Below, piece after piece: positions 21,225 to 31,950 of a stretch of 64,000 nt of DNA; position 1 is the stretch's first letter, and each line of letters starts with the position of its first letter. The translations under genes were made by a program, and so were the position numbers. The notes below the pieces were generated by a model. The model searched no databases and had not been told where the DNA came from. It worked only from the letters and a program-made list of their open reading frames with translations. Source of the stretch: Charina bottae (Eukaryota; Chordata; Lepidosauria; Squamata; Charinaidae); assembly GCA_023362775.1 (NCBI GenBank), contig JALMGJ010000008.1, positions 40,994,501 to 41,058,500 of the forward strand, given 5' to 3'.

Positions 21225-21663
21225 GCATTATTTATTATTTTATTTATTTATTTATTAAATTTCTATTACCGCCCATCTCCCCGGAAAGGCAACCAATTGT
21301 AGAAGGATGGGGGCCCACTAGAAGTGTTATTTACCCATTGGAGTGTTGTGTATTTTGAGCGTTGTCTTCCCGTGGCATGGCTGTCTTGTTACCTTGATTT
21401 TTTTTTTTATTACCTTGCTGTTTTTAACTCTCTCTAGTAGCTTTTGTGGGCCGTTTGATGAGTAGGCAGCCCTAGAAATCAAATTAATCAGTAATAGTAA
21501 ATAAGTAAATAAATACATTGGGAATTTCATTTTATTAAAAGGGCCATCATATCCAATAAATTAGGTGGTTACACAGCATACTGTAGTTCCCTTGGAGATT
21601 TATCTGTGAATGAGGCCCTACAAAATGTTCTAGTGGGCCCCCATCGTTCTACAACTGGTTGCC
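21225..21663. repeat. L2 tail remnants within a 34-bp inverted repeat
   Basis: A reversed LINE tail lies at 21225-21287 (TTATTTATTTATTAAATT; CCGCCCATCTCCCC). A second, plus-strand tail lies near 21400-21520 (GTAAATAAGTAAATAAATA). The sequences at 21288-21321 and 21630-21663 are reverse complements with about three mismatches (GGATGGGGGCCCACTAG core). The inverted pair might be the ends of an unrecognised element or an old inversion duplicate. Confidence 0.6.
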
Positions 21664-21816
21664 CTCCAATTTGCAATGATAAGCTGGTTCACATAGATAG
21701 CAAATAAGAATCTTGGGTGCTAGTACTCCTGAGGAATTCTAGCTCAGCTGCTTCCCAATGGATTAAGTTTTTGTAAAGCTTTTTCACTTTGAGCTTACCA
21801 GCAGAATGTCCTGCAC

Positions 21817-22056
21817 CAGAGCTTTCCAAACTGTGTGTCGGCTGCAGTGTCTGGGTGTGTCACGGCTGCTGCTGCCTCCGAGCCCTGCCAGGATTCCGCG
21901 CAGCTCCTAGTGCCTGCCTTGTGCCTTGCTGCCTCCAAACCTGCTGTGATTCTGCGCAGGTCCTAGTGCCTGCCTTGTGCCCGCTGTAAGAGTGTGTCGC
22001 GAAATGATACATGTCTAAAAAATGTGTCACCAACATGAAAAGTTTGGAAAGCTCTG
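21817..22056. mobile_element. Non-autonomous hAT transposon, 8-bp target duplication
   Basis: Terminal inverted repeats CAGAGCTTTCCAAACT and AGTTTGGAAAGCTCTG. The exact duplication TCCTGCAC flanks it (21809-21816; 22057-22064). Internally there are two copies of a GTGCCTGCCTTGTGCC module. The same family occurs in opposite orientation at 37358-37613. Confidence 0.92.
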
Positions 22057-22174
22057 TCCTGCACAGTTAAAACATTTCTCCCACTGAGTTTTGGAAAGTG
22101 CCACATCTGATAATCAAATCCATCATAAACACTTAGGAGTACATGGACACATAATACCCATAATACCCAAATAC

Positions 22175-22358
22175 TGTTAATCGAAAGATCGCAAGTTTGG
22201 AGGTTCGAATCCCTAGCCCCACGTGACGGAGTGCGCTCCCACACTAGCCCCAGGTCTTGCCAACCTAGCAATTCGAAAGCATGCAAATGCAAGTAGATGA
22301 ATAGGTACCACTTCGGTGGGTAGGTAACAGTGCTGGCCACATGACCGTGGAAGCGTCA
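22175..22358 (+). mobile_element. Sauria SINE fragment
   Basis: It retains the B box GGTTCGAATCC and the body to GTGGAAGCGTCAT. The A box and the Bov-B-like tail are missing, so both ends are truncated. Confidence 0.85.
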
Positions 22359-22447
22359 TGTGCTTGGGATATGGGAAGAATTAATCCAACCCTGGGGTTG
22401 GTAAAATTCATTTCCCTTCGCTGAAATCAAAGGGAGGGAAAAGAGGA

Positions 22448-22521
22448 AAGAAGGAAGGAAGGAAGGAAGGAAGGAAGGAAGGAAGGAAGGAAGGAAGGAA
22501 GGAAGGAAGGAAGGAAGGAAG
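22448..22521. repeat. (AAGG)n microsatellite
   Basis: About 18 GGAA units, uninterrupted. Confidence 0.95.
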
Positions 22522-22678
22522 GAGAAACACTGGAAAGAAGAAGGAGGATAAAAAATATTCCCAAATGTATAAATCAAAAGGAAAAAAAATGTCATATTCA
22601 AAATAACAGGCCATTAGAGAAGCTGGTTTCTCCATCCAGGTTTTATTTTAAACCAATGGGACAGTCTATGCTCAGAAT

Positions 22679-22847
22679 TTTGAGTAAACTCTGGGAGACA
22701 GTGGAGGACAGGAAGGCCTGGCGTGCTATGGTCCATTAGGTCACGAAGAGTCGGACACGACTAAACGACTGAACAACAACAACAAATCTATCTATCCATC
22801 CATCCATCCATCCATCCATCCATCCATCCATCCATCATCTATCTATC

Positions 22848-22906
<59 letters not shown>

Positions 22907-23139
22907 CATCCATCCATCCATCCATCCATCCATCCATCCATCTATCTATCTTTTGAGTAAACTCTGGGAGACAGTGGAGGACAGGAAGGCCTGGCGTGCT
23001 ATGGTCCATTAGGTCACGAAGAGTCGGACACGACTAAACGACTGAACAACAACAACAAATCTATCTATCCATCCATCCATCCATCCATCCATCCATCCAT
23101 CCATCCATCCATCCATCATCTATCTATCATCTATCTATC

Positions 23140-23183
<44 letters not shown>

Positions 23184-23355
23184 CATCCATCCATCCATCC
23201 ATCCATCCATCCATCCATCCATCCATCCATCCATCCATCTATCTATCTTTTGAGTAAACTCTGGGAGACAGTGGAGGACAGGAAGGCCTGGCGTGCTATG
23301 GTCCATGAGGTCACGAAGAGTCGGACACGACTGAACGACTGAACAACAACAACAA
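22679..23355 (+). mobile_element. Bov-B 3' end amplified in tandem with tetranucleotide arrays
   Basis: Three copies of the last ~105 bp of Bov-B (starting TGAGTAAACTCTGGGAGACA, ending GACTGAACAACAACAACAAA) lie at about 22681-22786, 22954-23058 and 23251-23355. Two mixed (ATCC)n/(ATCT)n arrays separate them. The outermost flanks carry an exact 11-bp duplication ATGCTCAGAAT (22668-22678; 23356-23366). The simplest reading is that a short 5'-truncated Bov-B inserted once, its tail grew into a tetranucleotide array, and the [Bov-B end + array] unit was then duplicated in place. Confidence 0.85.
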
Positions 23356-23381
23356 ATGCTCAGAATCCCCTTTGCATCTTG

Positions 23382-23485
23382 TCTATGAAGGTTCTCAGTC
23401 ATCCAGGTGGAATTGTCTGTAGCTTGAATCATGTCAACTGGAAAATAGAAAATAGAAATCCAGTTGACATGATTCAAGCTACAGA
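23382..23485. mobile_element. Miniature Penelope-like palindrome, family A, 13-bp target duplication
   Basis: Only the outer ~60 bp of the PLE end (TCTATGAAGGTTCTCAGTC...GTCAACTGG) is followed at once by its reverse complement (CCAGTTGACATGATTCAAGC), making a 104-bp hairpin. The duplication CCTTTGCATCTTG is exact (23369-23381; 23486-23498). The hammerhead-like part is not included. This minimal product shows that the palindrome arises during insertion. Confidence 0.85.
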
Positions 23486-23498
23486 CCTTTGCATCTTG

Positions 23499-24534
23499 AT
23501 TTACCTAGAATAAAGTAAACATTATTACGGGGGATTTCATGGAAGTGGAGGCTATGTTAAAAACTAGATGGTTCTCAATCCAGCTTCTGGGGCATCACTG
23601 CCTATCCATCACTGCCTGATCCATGTGAATCAACCATGTTGGGGGTAGAAAATGTTAAAACTGAAAATATGTACAACAGAACACGCCCAATTCATTGGGG
23701 CGAATCACTTTTCAAAATAATGCTGGGAAATTATTGTGGGTAATTTCCAGTTGACTTTGCCTTCAGCACACTCCCAGTCCATCCCTGTATCCAGATCAGA
23801 GCAAGCACCCCCCCCGCTCCGTTAAGCTAGCAAAAAAATACAGCTGGATGTTTATTTATTAAACATCAGCAAACATCAAGAAGAGTTAACTGGGCTAAAA
23901 GTAGGCAAAAGCAGGGAGAGAGAGAGATGAACAGGCAAGAGATAAAAGAACAGAAGATTTAATAACAATCTAGATCAGTGTTTCTCAACCTTGGCAACTT
24001 TAAGATGTGTGGACAGGCAATAGAAGAGGCTTCTATTCAAGCCTTCCTTGAAACAAATATAAATAAATATTGCTCCAATCTAGTATAATTATATTTTCCA
24101 AATCTTTATTTCAAATTTTGCGCAAGCACAACCTTCCAGGTGATGACAAAGGAGAATTAGGAGTGGGAAGTGATGGGGCTCTTTTTCTGATGATCCAAGG
24201 AAAGTGTAAGGGAGGTAAATTGAAGTGGTAGGTAAATTGAAATCAATGGAAAAGTACAGTGAGGAACTTTACCAAAGAAATGGGCTGTGTACATCGTTCC
24301 TTGATGGAATTTCTATTATTGCCAGTTACAAATGGTGGTAAATGAGGCTAATTACTCTGACTCAGACTCTGATTGAGTGCTTATTATTTTCTCCAGAAAA
24401 AATCAGATTGTGCCAAATGAGAACAGTGGCTTTCAGAATGGAGGTTGTTGCTACATCATATATAAGTACGAAGGTTTCTTGACAGCCTTTAAGGACTTTT
24501 AGCCCTAGTGGTCTCATACATATGCAATCTTTCT
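23499..24534. other. Mostly unassigned; half of a hAT palindrome at 23976-24013
   Basis: CAGTGTTTCTCAACCTTGGC and the following 18 bp equal one end of the hAT family seen complete at 30667-30773; the other half is missing. Otherwise nothing is recognised. Confidence 0.5.
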
Positions 24535-24665
24535 CTCTCTCTCTCTCTCTCTCTCTTTCCTTCCTTCCTTCCTTCCTTCCTTCCTTCCTTCCTTCCTTCC
24601 TTCCTTCCTTCCTTCCTTCCTTCCTTCCTTCCTTCCTTCCTTCCTTTCTTTCTTTCTTTCTTTCT
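24535..24665. repeat. (CT)n(CCTT)n(CTTT)n compound microsatellite
   Basis: CT repeat, then about 22 CCTT units, then CTTT units, directly upstream of the CpG-rich block. It is a homopyrimidine strand throughout. Confidence 0.95.
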
Positions 24666-24687
24666 CCTCCCTTCCCCTTCCCCTTCC

Positions 24688-25068
24688 CTGGCCAGCACCA
24701 CCGACGGAGACGACGGAGGCGGCGGCGCCGGTGGTGGAGGTCGCGCAGGTGGCTCTGGACTGGCGGCAGCGGCGCAAGTGGCGGGGCGGCCGCGGCGGTG
24801 GCGGCGGCTGCCGGCCTTGCCCTGGTCAACGCTGAGGATCCTGAATTATCTCGTCCTCCACGCGCTGTGCCAGCTCCGGACTCGGCACCTGCGCGTGGAG
24901 CGGGCCGGCGGCGCCCCGCCAGTGGACTGGGCGGCGGAGGAGGCAGAGCGCATCGCCGAGCGGGCGGCCTGGATCCGTGCCGCCGAGAGTGAGCGGCTGC
25001 CCGAGGAGCGCTGGCGGCAGCTGTGGCCGTGGCGTGAGCGGGCGCCCTCCCCGCCGCCAATCACGTGA
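24688..25068 (+). CDS. Unrecognised 126-codon CpG-rich open frame (candidate gene, exon or retrocopy)
   Basis: The frame opens upstream through the microsatellite, and the first credible codon is CTG at 24688 (CTGGCCAGCACCACC). It reads through Gly/Ala-rich sequence into a less biased C-terminal half: STLRILNYLVLHALCQLRT at about residues 50-70, then an Ala/Glu/Arg-rich amphipathic helix (EEAERIAERAAWIRAAE), and ends PPPIT. There is no ATG at the start and no splice sites are needed. About 215 bp after the stop there is an AATAAA at 25283. I do not recognise the protein. The open frame may simply reflect a GC-rich CpG island, and the minus strand is also open over most of it. No poly-A tail is present, so a retrocopy is not supported. 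Confidence 0.3.
   Translation: MASTTDGDDGGGGAGGGGRAGGSGLAAAAQVAGRPRRWRRLPALPWSTLRILNYLVLHALCQLRTRHLRVERAGGAPPVDWAAEEAERIAERAAWIRAAESERLPEERWRQLWPWRERAPSPPPIT
25057..25067. promoter_or_regulatory. CCAAT box abutting a palindromic E-box
   Basis: CCAAT at 25057-25061 is followed directly by CACGTG at 25062-25067. This arrangement is found in CpG island promoters bound by NF-Y and USF/MYC-type factors. It overlaps the stop codon of the candidate frame, so promoter and coding readings compete. Confidence 0.45.
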
Positions 25069-25282
25069 GCGCGGCCTTCCCTGTGGGCCTTTCCGGCCGG
25101 ACTGACTCTTGGGTTTTCCCAAGGATGACTTTGGTGGGCGGCGGTTTTGCCGGTGGGCGTGTGGGGTTTTTTTGTTGCGTTTCTCCAGTCAGGAGTGTTT
25201 TTTTGTTGTCTTCATTCCCGTGGGCCCGGCCGCCCGTTCCCACTGGGGGCGCGCCAGGGCCGGTTGTAGGAGGGTTTTAAAC

Positions 25283-25288
25283 AATAAA
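25283..25288 (+). terminator. Possible polyadenylation signal AATAAA
   Basis: AATAAA about 215 bp after the stop of the candidate frame. A GT-rich stretch follows (TTGTGTCGTTT, repeated as CGTGTCGTTT 23 bp later), as expected of a cleavage region. It could also occur by chance. Confidence 0.35.
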
Positions 25289-25319
25289 AAATTGTGTCGT
25301 TTCCTAAAAATCGTGTCGT

Positions 25320-25434
25320 TTCCCTTCCCCTTCCTCCCTTCCCCTTCCCCTTCCTCCTTTCTCTCTTCTCCTTCCTCTCTTCTCCTTCTCCTTCCTCTCC
25401 CTCTTTCTTTCTTCCCCTCACCCTCCCTCCACTG
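25320..25434. repeat. Pyrimidine-rich low-complexity tract
   Basis: CCTT/CCCTTC/CTCTTCTC repeats over about 110 bp close the CpG-rich block. Confidence 0.85.
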
Positions 25435-28400
25435 AGAGATGTAGAACTTAGCCTTCGTTTCGCAAATTTCTTGACTAGGCTTTGTCAATCAAGTTGTTAG
25501 TCTAAAAAGTTGAATAACTAGTTCAGCTAGAAACCCATTGACTGCTAATCGTATTAGCAGGTGTAATATAGATTTTCACTTCTCTGCACTTCTCTGCCAG
25601 CCTGCACATACTGTCCATGATGGCTCCTGGTTAACCACCTTCCCCCCTTATTTGGAAAGCAGTAGTACAGCTGCAACAAAAAGAGAAGTATCAGAGAACA
25701 GGAAAGGCAGAAATGCATCCTTCCCTCCTTCTTTCCACTCTTTCTATGGCTTCTTTCCTCTCTTCTATGGCTCCTAGAATCCTAATATTCAGATACTTCA
25801 GCTTCTGGGAGATGTAATTTTCTCTGGGCACCCAAGGAGGAATAATTTCCCAGCACCCTGGGAAATGATATTTCCCAGGAATTCTAGTATGTTGGGTGCT
25901 TCTGTCCCAGATGTCAGGGAGAAGAAAGGAAGGACAGAAACAATGTGGACAAGACATTCTCTGGGTTATGCAAAGGTGCTTAAAGATTAAATCTGATTCC
26001 ACAGAACCCCTACAGATGTTGTAAATATGGGCTGTGTGATTTGAAGATTTTATTTAAAGGTATTTGATTACATCTCCAGTACTCCAATAAAAAATCTTCT
26101 AAATCAGACTGATGATCCCAATCAAATCATTAAATCAAATTGGATGCCTCCAAATCAGTCTGATGATACAAAAGGCCTTTTGCACACACACAATCTCTTC
26201 CATCCCCACTTTTGTTTCAATCTGACTTCCAAAATCAAATCAATCCAATTCAACAAGTAAATTCAAAGTATCAAATCAAGTTGATTCAAATCAGATCAGA
26301 GCCAAGTTGCATGCCTTTACTATATACCTGAAAGGAGATGTATATTGTATAGGGTGAAGCCAGCAGAGAACAGTTGAAATAGACTCTTAAAGGCAGGCTG
26401 ATGTATAAACAGCTTTAACAAAAAGCACTAGGCATGTCATATTTTTAATTACATGTCTCTGTCCCCAACAACACAGCACAATTAAAGCTAATCATTTCTA
26501 TTTTATTATACAATTCTTCCATTACAAATGGAATTAGGAAGGCATGACCGAAAACTCCACAAAACATAAACACTTTTCCCCCCTCCCAGTTCCAGAGAAT
26601 ATTTTGTACTCTAAACACACTTCAGATTTAGCAGTGTTTAATTATGCATTGCCTAACTCAGTCAGATGCCTTTGCAGTGCACCGAGAAGTTGACTTTAAA
26701 AACCCACTTCCTCCCTGTGGATGCTCCGTCTCCTCTATGCGCTGAAAGCATCCAGGGTATCTTCAGCTTTGGTCTTTGGCAGCTGTCACCTTTAAATGCT
26801 GTCATAGCAATGGAAGAATCTCACCAGCCAGCACCATGGCCAGCACCACAGCCGCCAGCAGTCTGACAGGTGTTGACTACATTGCCCAAAAGACAGGCCA
26901 AATGAAATACAGAAATGTTTTGTGGACTCTGGATATGATTTATGCAACATACTACAAAGCAGCAACACATCAGAGTGTTTAATTGTCCATTTCAGCTAAC
27001 TGGGCCCTTTGCTAAAGGAAGGAAGGGAATATGCAATTTTCAGAACAGTCTCACATCAGTTCAGATATCTCCTGAATCTATTTAAACTATGCAGATCAGG
27101 CTTGTGATTCAATGAAACCTGATGCATGTCCCTTAAATATACATCACCCAGGAGGTATGTTTTATTCAGAGGAAAGTATCTCATTACTTCCAACAATGTC
27201 TCTTTGACACCTGCTGTTGACTTGCATTGTCAACAAAGCCAGGCCTTTCCTCCACCCTTGTTCACTCATTGGGGATTTAAGAAAGGTCCTGTTTAATGCC
27301 TTTTGGAGATCAGATTGCTGGCAGCTTGAATTTGATTTAGTGGGCCCCAGATCATGGAGCCTCTGCTCATGCTCAGACATCTTAAAGCAATAACTGGAGA
27401 AGCAGAGTGGCTTTTAGCACAGATGCTGAGTTATCCTCGAGTTATTCCTCCCATCCCACCAAAGCCATTTGAAAAGCTTTTCTAAATGGCGTCTCCCTAC
27501 CATCCCTGAGTCTGAGTCTTCCCCTAAGTGCCTTTTATGATGCTTTAAGAGTCCCCCTTGGGTGAGACATACAGCCATCTCACTGAATGGGTTTTTAAGT
27601 GATCCTAATGGTAGTTGGAAAACTGCCTTTATTAACCTCAAAGTCTTCACTAGGAGCCCATAGCTTACCTTTACAATTCTCTGCATGGAAACCAACCCAA
27701 AATGAATGGTTCCTCACCAATGAGTCCTTGTTAATCATGTGGCATCCAAGGAAGTAGAAGCATCTGTTAATAATAAAGAGTGCTTGGATGACTCTTCCTT
27801 GATATTTTTCAAGTGGCCATCCAGAAGCTGTTGAAAGTTTGGTGCTCATTTTCCTGGACCACAAATCTCAAAGGGATGTATTAAGTTCATTCAAGACAAA
27901 AGTGGTGGTACTTACTGGGAGAGGGGAGACGCTAAAACACAGAATGTTAATGATGCCTTCTAACCATACAGCAGCGCTATACTTTTTTTGTGGATAAAAA
28001 GAAGCCAGATGAATTGAAGTCCGGTTTCAGAAAAATTGTGTGAATCATTTATAGACTCAGAAGAGAAAGCAGGTGCAGGCAGCCAGACCAAAATCTAAAA
28101 TGGGAACCCTTAAGGTCAACTGCAGATGTGGGAACTGTCATTTAAAATTGCCTGAAAGGCAGCATGGGTATGTTTTCCTCTACCAAATAGATAAAAGGAG
28201 ATGAATTAAGTATCCACAGATGGTGGCTCTAACAGATCCAAGGTTGTTTTCACCAGGTTGTTCTCAAATATATTGGGCGTACAGTCTGGGTGGCTGAGGA
28301 TGCTGAGAATTGGGGTCTCAACATATGTTATGTACACCAGATTGGAGAAGGTAGATTGAGGGTTGGGAACATTATCCAAACCATGCTACCATTATGTTCC

Positions 28401-29049
28401 TGTGGCTGTCATATTAGTGTGATTATTTCAAAACTGAGTGTATTCCATCTGTTTGAACGCCACATGAAAAATCACATTTTAAGCTGCATGCATTTTCCCT
28501 TAATACATACATGTTTCTTCTATCCAGTATTCATTTTATATGCATTTTTCTTTAACATTTTCCTTTTCTGTACACATATCCCCCAGAAGGGTAGTTTTAA
28601 ACATATTTTCTCCTAAAATATGCACTCCCTTAGCTATAAGTTTCTTAGCTGAGAAACGCATTGTAAAATTCACATATCAGTCCCAGAAGTTTGAGTTAGA
28701 GTGCATTTGCTTTAAAATCTGGACTGATAAATAACTCCTACTAGTCTGAGATTCTGAAGTTCTTGGTTCTAGTCTCATGGGAGATGGAGCAGTCATTCTG
28801 TTACAATGAAAAGAATGTTCATGATACAAGATGAACAGTGAAAAACCTATAATATCCACCCTGCATTTATTTCCTTCTCCTCCTTCCAGCTTGTTGATGT
28901 ATCTGAAGATTGCCATGCTCAGAGGAACCCCAAAAAAATCTACTCCATCAACCCTTTTCTTGTTTTCTTTAACTAACTAAGCTGGGGTGATTAGCATGAG
29001 ATCCATGACCTTTTTGAAGAACTCTCTTCAATAGAGCTACTGAAAATCA
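25435..29049. other. Long unassigned stretch
   Basis: No transposon landmarks, coding exon or structured repeat was recognised over 3.6 kb. Open frames here are short (up to 108 codons) with no family signature. A sub-region near 26040-26330 is rich in ATCAAAT/AATCAGA words. This may be unique intron or intergenic DNA. Confidence 0.4.
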
Positions 29050-29760
29050 GCAATATGGTTTCATGGAATTCTTGAATTGGAAGAAGCCACTTAAGTTATT
29101 AAGTTCAACTCCCTACTCAGTGCAGACATCCCAATTAAATTAAAACATCCTGGGCAGTTGGCTTGAACACATCCACTGAAGAGCAACCCAATATTTCTCT
29201 GAATCATTGCTTGCACCATCCAGCCACTCTTACCACTCAGAGGAAGAGGGGGGGATTCTAACATTCAACTGGAATATGGTTTCCTGCCATTATTTATTTA
29301 TTAAATTTATATTGCCACCCATCTCAGACTTGTGACTCTGGGCAGCACACACAATTAAAAACACAAAGCCAAACTATCAACATAATTAAAACAGGACCAT
29401 TAAAATACAGTTAAACAGCTAAAAATGATAATAACAAAAAGACATTAAATCTGGTATTCCAGGTGCTGTTTTCCGAATGAGTGGACAACAGATCCTGGCC
29501 TTCTTATGAGTGATCTCCTTTCAGATACTTGAACGGTATCATATCACCCCCTCCCCCAAAGTTCTAAGTAGTCAACCTCCTCAGAATATCTTCAATCTCT
29601 TCTTGTAAGACTTCATTTCTAGTCCTCTGATCACCCTCACCCCCTTTCTCTGAACCTTTTTCATTTTCTTTTCTTTTTCTTAAAAAGTGATGGCCAAAGC
29701 CAGACACAGTGGCTTTGAGGTCTGATCAGAGTAGAATAAACTAGAACTACTGCTTGTTGT
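29050..29760 (-). mobile_element. CR1 LINE 3' region, old, interrupted by an L2-type tail
   Basis: The plus strand reads as reversed CR1: CATGGAATTCTTGAATTGGAAG and TTCAACTCCCTACTC near 29062-29120, then, after an interruption, CCTCTGATCACCCTCACCCC and GTGATGGCCAAAGCCAGACAC near 29620-29710. These are the conserved CR1 3' segments in reverse. An L2-type tail (TTATTTATTAAATTTATATTGCC at 29291-29313) splits it. No open frame survives. Confidence 0.65.
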
Positions 29761-30278
29761 GATTTGGAAACTATATTATTAAAAATAATTCTATGTTGAG
29801 TCCCAACACAGAGAAAAATGGTAGTGTAAGGCTTAACACAAACAAAAATGTGTCACCAAACAAAGAAGTATGGAGGGAAAGATCATTCTTGCTCCACAGC
29901 ATGCATAAGCCATCCTGCCTACTTAGTATCATGCCCACTTCTTAACAGTGTGCTACTCACTCTGGTCCTTGGCCCTTCAAACATACAGTATTAAATGCAG
30001 CTTCTGGCCACCCACTAGCTAATCTCTAAAGTATGAATTACCAGTAATCCTTGGCAATTGCAGTTCTTTCTTTGGCCAAAATTTTCAGACAATTAATGAC
30101 CAAAAGTAGCCCATGGAAGGGCAAAATCTCTAAGAAAAAACAAGAAGAAAATATGGATTTAAGTAACATTATTTGTATGTGTATATGTGCATAGGTACTA
30201 GCATGTGCATGCACACACACCCATGAGTGTGAAGTTTTAGGATTTCAGAGACTCCACATTAGATACTCCAAATTCATG
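29761..30278. other. Unassigned sequence
   Basis: Nothing recognised. Confidence 0.4.
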
Positions 30279-30286
30279 ATCTAATG

Positions 30287-30553
30287 CAGGGGTACCCAAC
30301 CTTTTTGGCACCAGGGACCAGTCGTGGAAGACAATTTTTCCATGGACCAGGGGGGCGGGGTTTGCAGTTGGGAGCCAATCGCATGGACCAGGGGGCAGGG
30401 TTTGCAGGCGGGAGCCAATCGCGCAGATGGGGAGGCAGGGTTTGCAGGTGGGAGCCAATCGCTCGGACCACCACCGCTCACCTGCTGTGCAGCTCACTTC
30501 CTAACAGGCCGCGGCCCACTAGTGGGCCATGGCCCACAGGTTGGGGACCCCTG
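30287..30553. mobile_element. Non-autonomous hAT (Charlie-like) transposon, 8-bp target duplication
   Basis: The ends CAGGGGTACCCAACC and GGTTGGGGACCCCTG form terminal inverted repeats, with the exact duplication ATCTAATG (30279-30286; 30554-30561). The interior carries three to four copies of a ~45-bp module (GGTTTGCAGGYGGGAGCCAATCG) forming a small minisatellite. No transposase. Confidence 0.92.
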
Positions 30554-30666
30554 ATCTAATGAACATGTTTGTGTAGTGAAAATTCAAGTGAAATGTCAGG
30601 ACCTGATCAGAAATGCCATGTCCACTGAAATGTTGAAATTAAGTTGGTTTCAGTAATCCTCTGAGC

Positions 30667-30773
30667 CAGTGTTTCTCAACCTTAGCAACTTTAAGATGTA
30701 TGGCATGGCTGGCTGGGGAATTCTGGGAGTTGAAGTCCACACATCTTAAAGTTGCCAAGGTTGAGAAACCCTG
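30667..30773. mobile_element. Palindromic hAT miniature element, 8-bp target duplication
   Basis: CAGTGTTTCTCAACCTTAGC and its near complement at the right end make almost the whole 107 bp self-complementary. The exact duplication CTCTGAGC flanks it (30659-30666; 30774-30781). Same family as 57196-57295. Confidence 0.92.
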
Positions 30774-30781
30774 CTCTGAGC

Positions 30782-31194
30782 AATCACAGTGTTACAAAGC
30801 ACTGAGACAGTGGCTAATATCTTGATATCTCTTCCATTATTCCTTCTTCAAATCAAAGGCTTATAATATGTGCTGAAATCCCCATTTTTAGCTGCTCCAG
30901 AAATGAATGGTAGCAATTATCCCTCATTTAGATATGCAAATGTGTTTAATTAAAAGAAATCTACTCTTTAATAACTTCAGGGGTTCATGCAATTCCTTGC
31001 AGGGTCTGAAATTTAGATAAGCTAACAAGATACAGTAGCTGAACTGATGAATCTATGATGTTGCAATCTCTCATTTCAGTGGACATACACATCATATATA
31101 GCCCAATTCTTCCAGAAGAAAGGACATATTCAGTAAATGTGATGATAAACAAAGGCAGGCATTCACAATTTTATTTATCACTTTGAGCTGGAAC
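30782..31194. other. Unassigned sequence
   Basis: AT-rich; nothing recognised. Confidence 0.4.
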
Positions 31195-31950
31195 TTTTTG
31201 TTTTTGTTTTAGTAGTTGGGTACATTCTTGCAGGACCATACTAAGTTATTTGTGGGACTGCCTGTTTCTGAGGGTTTCTGCCCATTCCACCAGATCCAAC
31301 AATGTGGGCATGCTCCAGATCTCCTCTATCAAAAATGCCATCTTGCAGGACAGAAGAAGCATGAGACAGCCTCCTCCCTGATATTTGGATGGCCCTGACC
31401 CTCTTGGTCGTCTAGAAGGCTGTTTAAACTGGCTTTTCCCCCAAGCCAAGATATTTCATAGACATATATGTATGTCTTTATGGAAATGTTACATGTTTCC
31501 TCTGGGGGCATGGTGGCTCAGCGGTTAAGATGCCAGGCTTGTCGATTGGAAGGTTGGTGGTTCGAGACCCGTGTGACGGAGTGAGCTCCCACACTTGCCC
31601 CAGCTCTTGCCAACCTAGCAATTCGAAAGCATGCAAATGCAAGTAGATGAATAGGTACCACTTCGGTGGGAAGGTAACAGCGTTCCGTGCACGTCATGCC
31701 AGCCACATGACCGTGGAAGCGTCTTCGGACAACACTGGCTCTTCGGCTAACAAACGGAGATGAGCACCGGCCCCTAGAGTCGGACACGACTGCACAAATG
31801 TGTGGGGGGAACCTTTACCTTTACCTTTTACATGGTGCCTCAGCTCTTTACTTCTTCCTTGTGCTGTATTATTTTAATGGGTTATGGCTTTTTATATTGT
31901 CTTTGTATGTGGCTATATAAACTTTCTAAATAAAGAAATAAAAATTCACA
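31195..31950 (+). mobile_element. L2-type LINE 3' fragment, split by a Sauria SINE
   Basis: The part at 31195-31450 shows the C-terminal ORF2 pattern: CTCCAGATCTCCTCTATCAA, then GGATGGCCCTGACCC, then TTTAAACTGGCTTTTCCC. After the SINE the 3' tail continues at 31840-31950 and ends in AAATAAAGAAATAAAA. The reading frame is broken. Confidence 0.65.
31505..31829 (+). mobile_element. Sauria SINE, full length, nested in L2
   Basis: Head with A box TGGCTCAGCGGTTAAGA (one base shorter than others) and B box GGTTCGAGACC. The body and tail AGAGTCGGACACGACT are present, with (ACCTTT)n at the end. Flanks TTACATGTTTCCTCTG and TTACATGGTGCCTCAG look like an aged 16-bp target duplication with three differences. 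Confidence 0.9.

Larger units (their letters stand above)
24690..25290. promoter_or_regulatory. CpG island
   Basis: There is a sharp rise in GC and CpG density against an AT-rich background (GGGGCGGCCGCGGCGG near 24783, GGCGGCGCC, CGCGCC). It is bounded by pyrimidine microsatellites on both sides. Such islands usually mark promoters; the direction of any gene is unclear. Confidence 0.7.

Noticed and set aside
22790..23246. Regularly spaced ATCC/ATCT blocks that could suggest a CRISPR-like array
   Set aside because: They are vertebrate tetranucleotide microsatellites between Bov-B ends, without unique spacers.
24508..24687. N-terminal Ser/Leu/Phe-rich extension of the CpG island frame
   Set aside because: It is translation of the (CT)n(CCTT)n(CTTT)n microsatellite.
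30284..30559. 91-codon Gly/Trp-rich frame
   Set aside because: It lies entirely inside a hAT element and follows its internal repeat.
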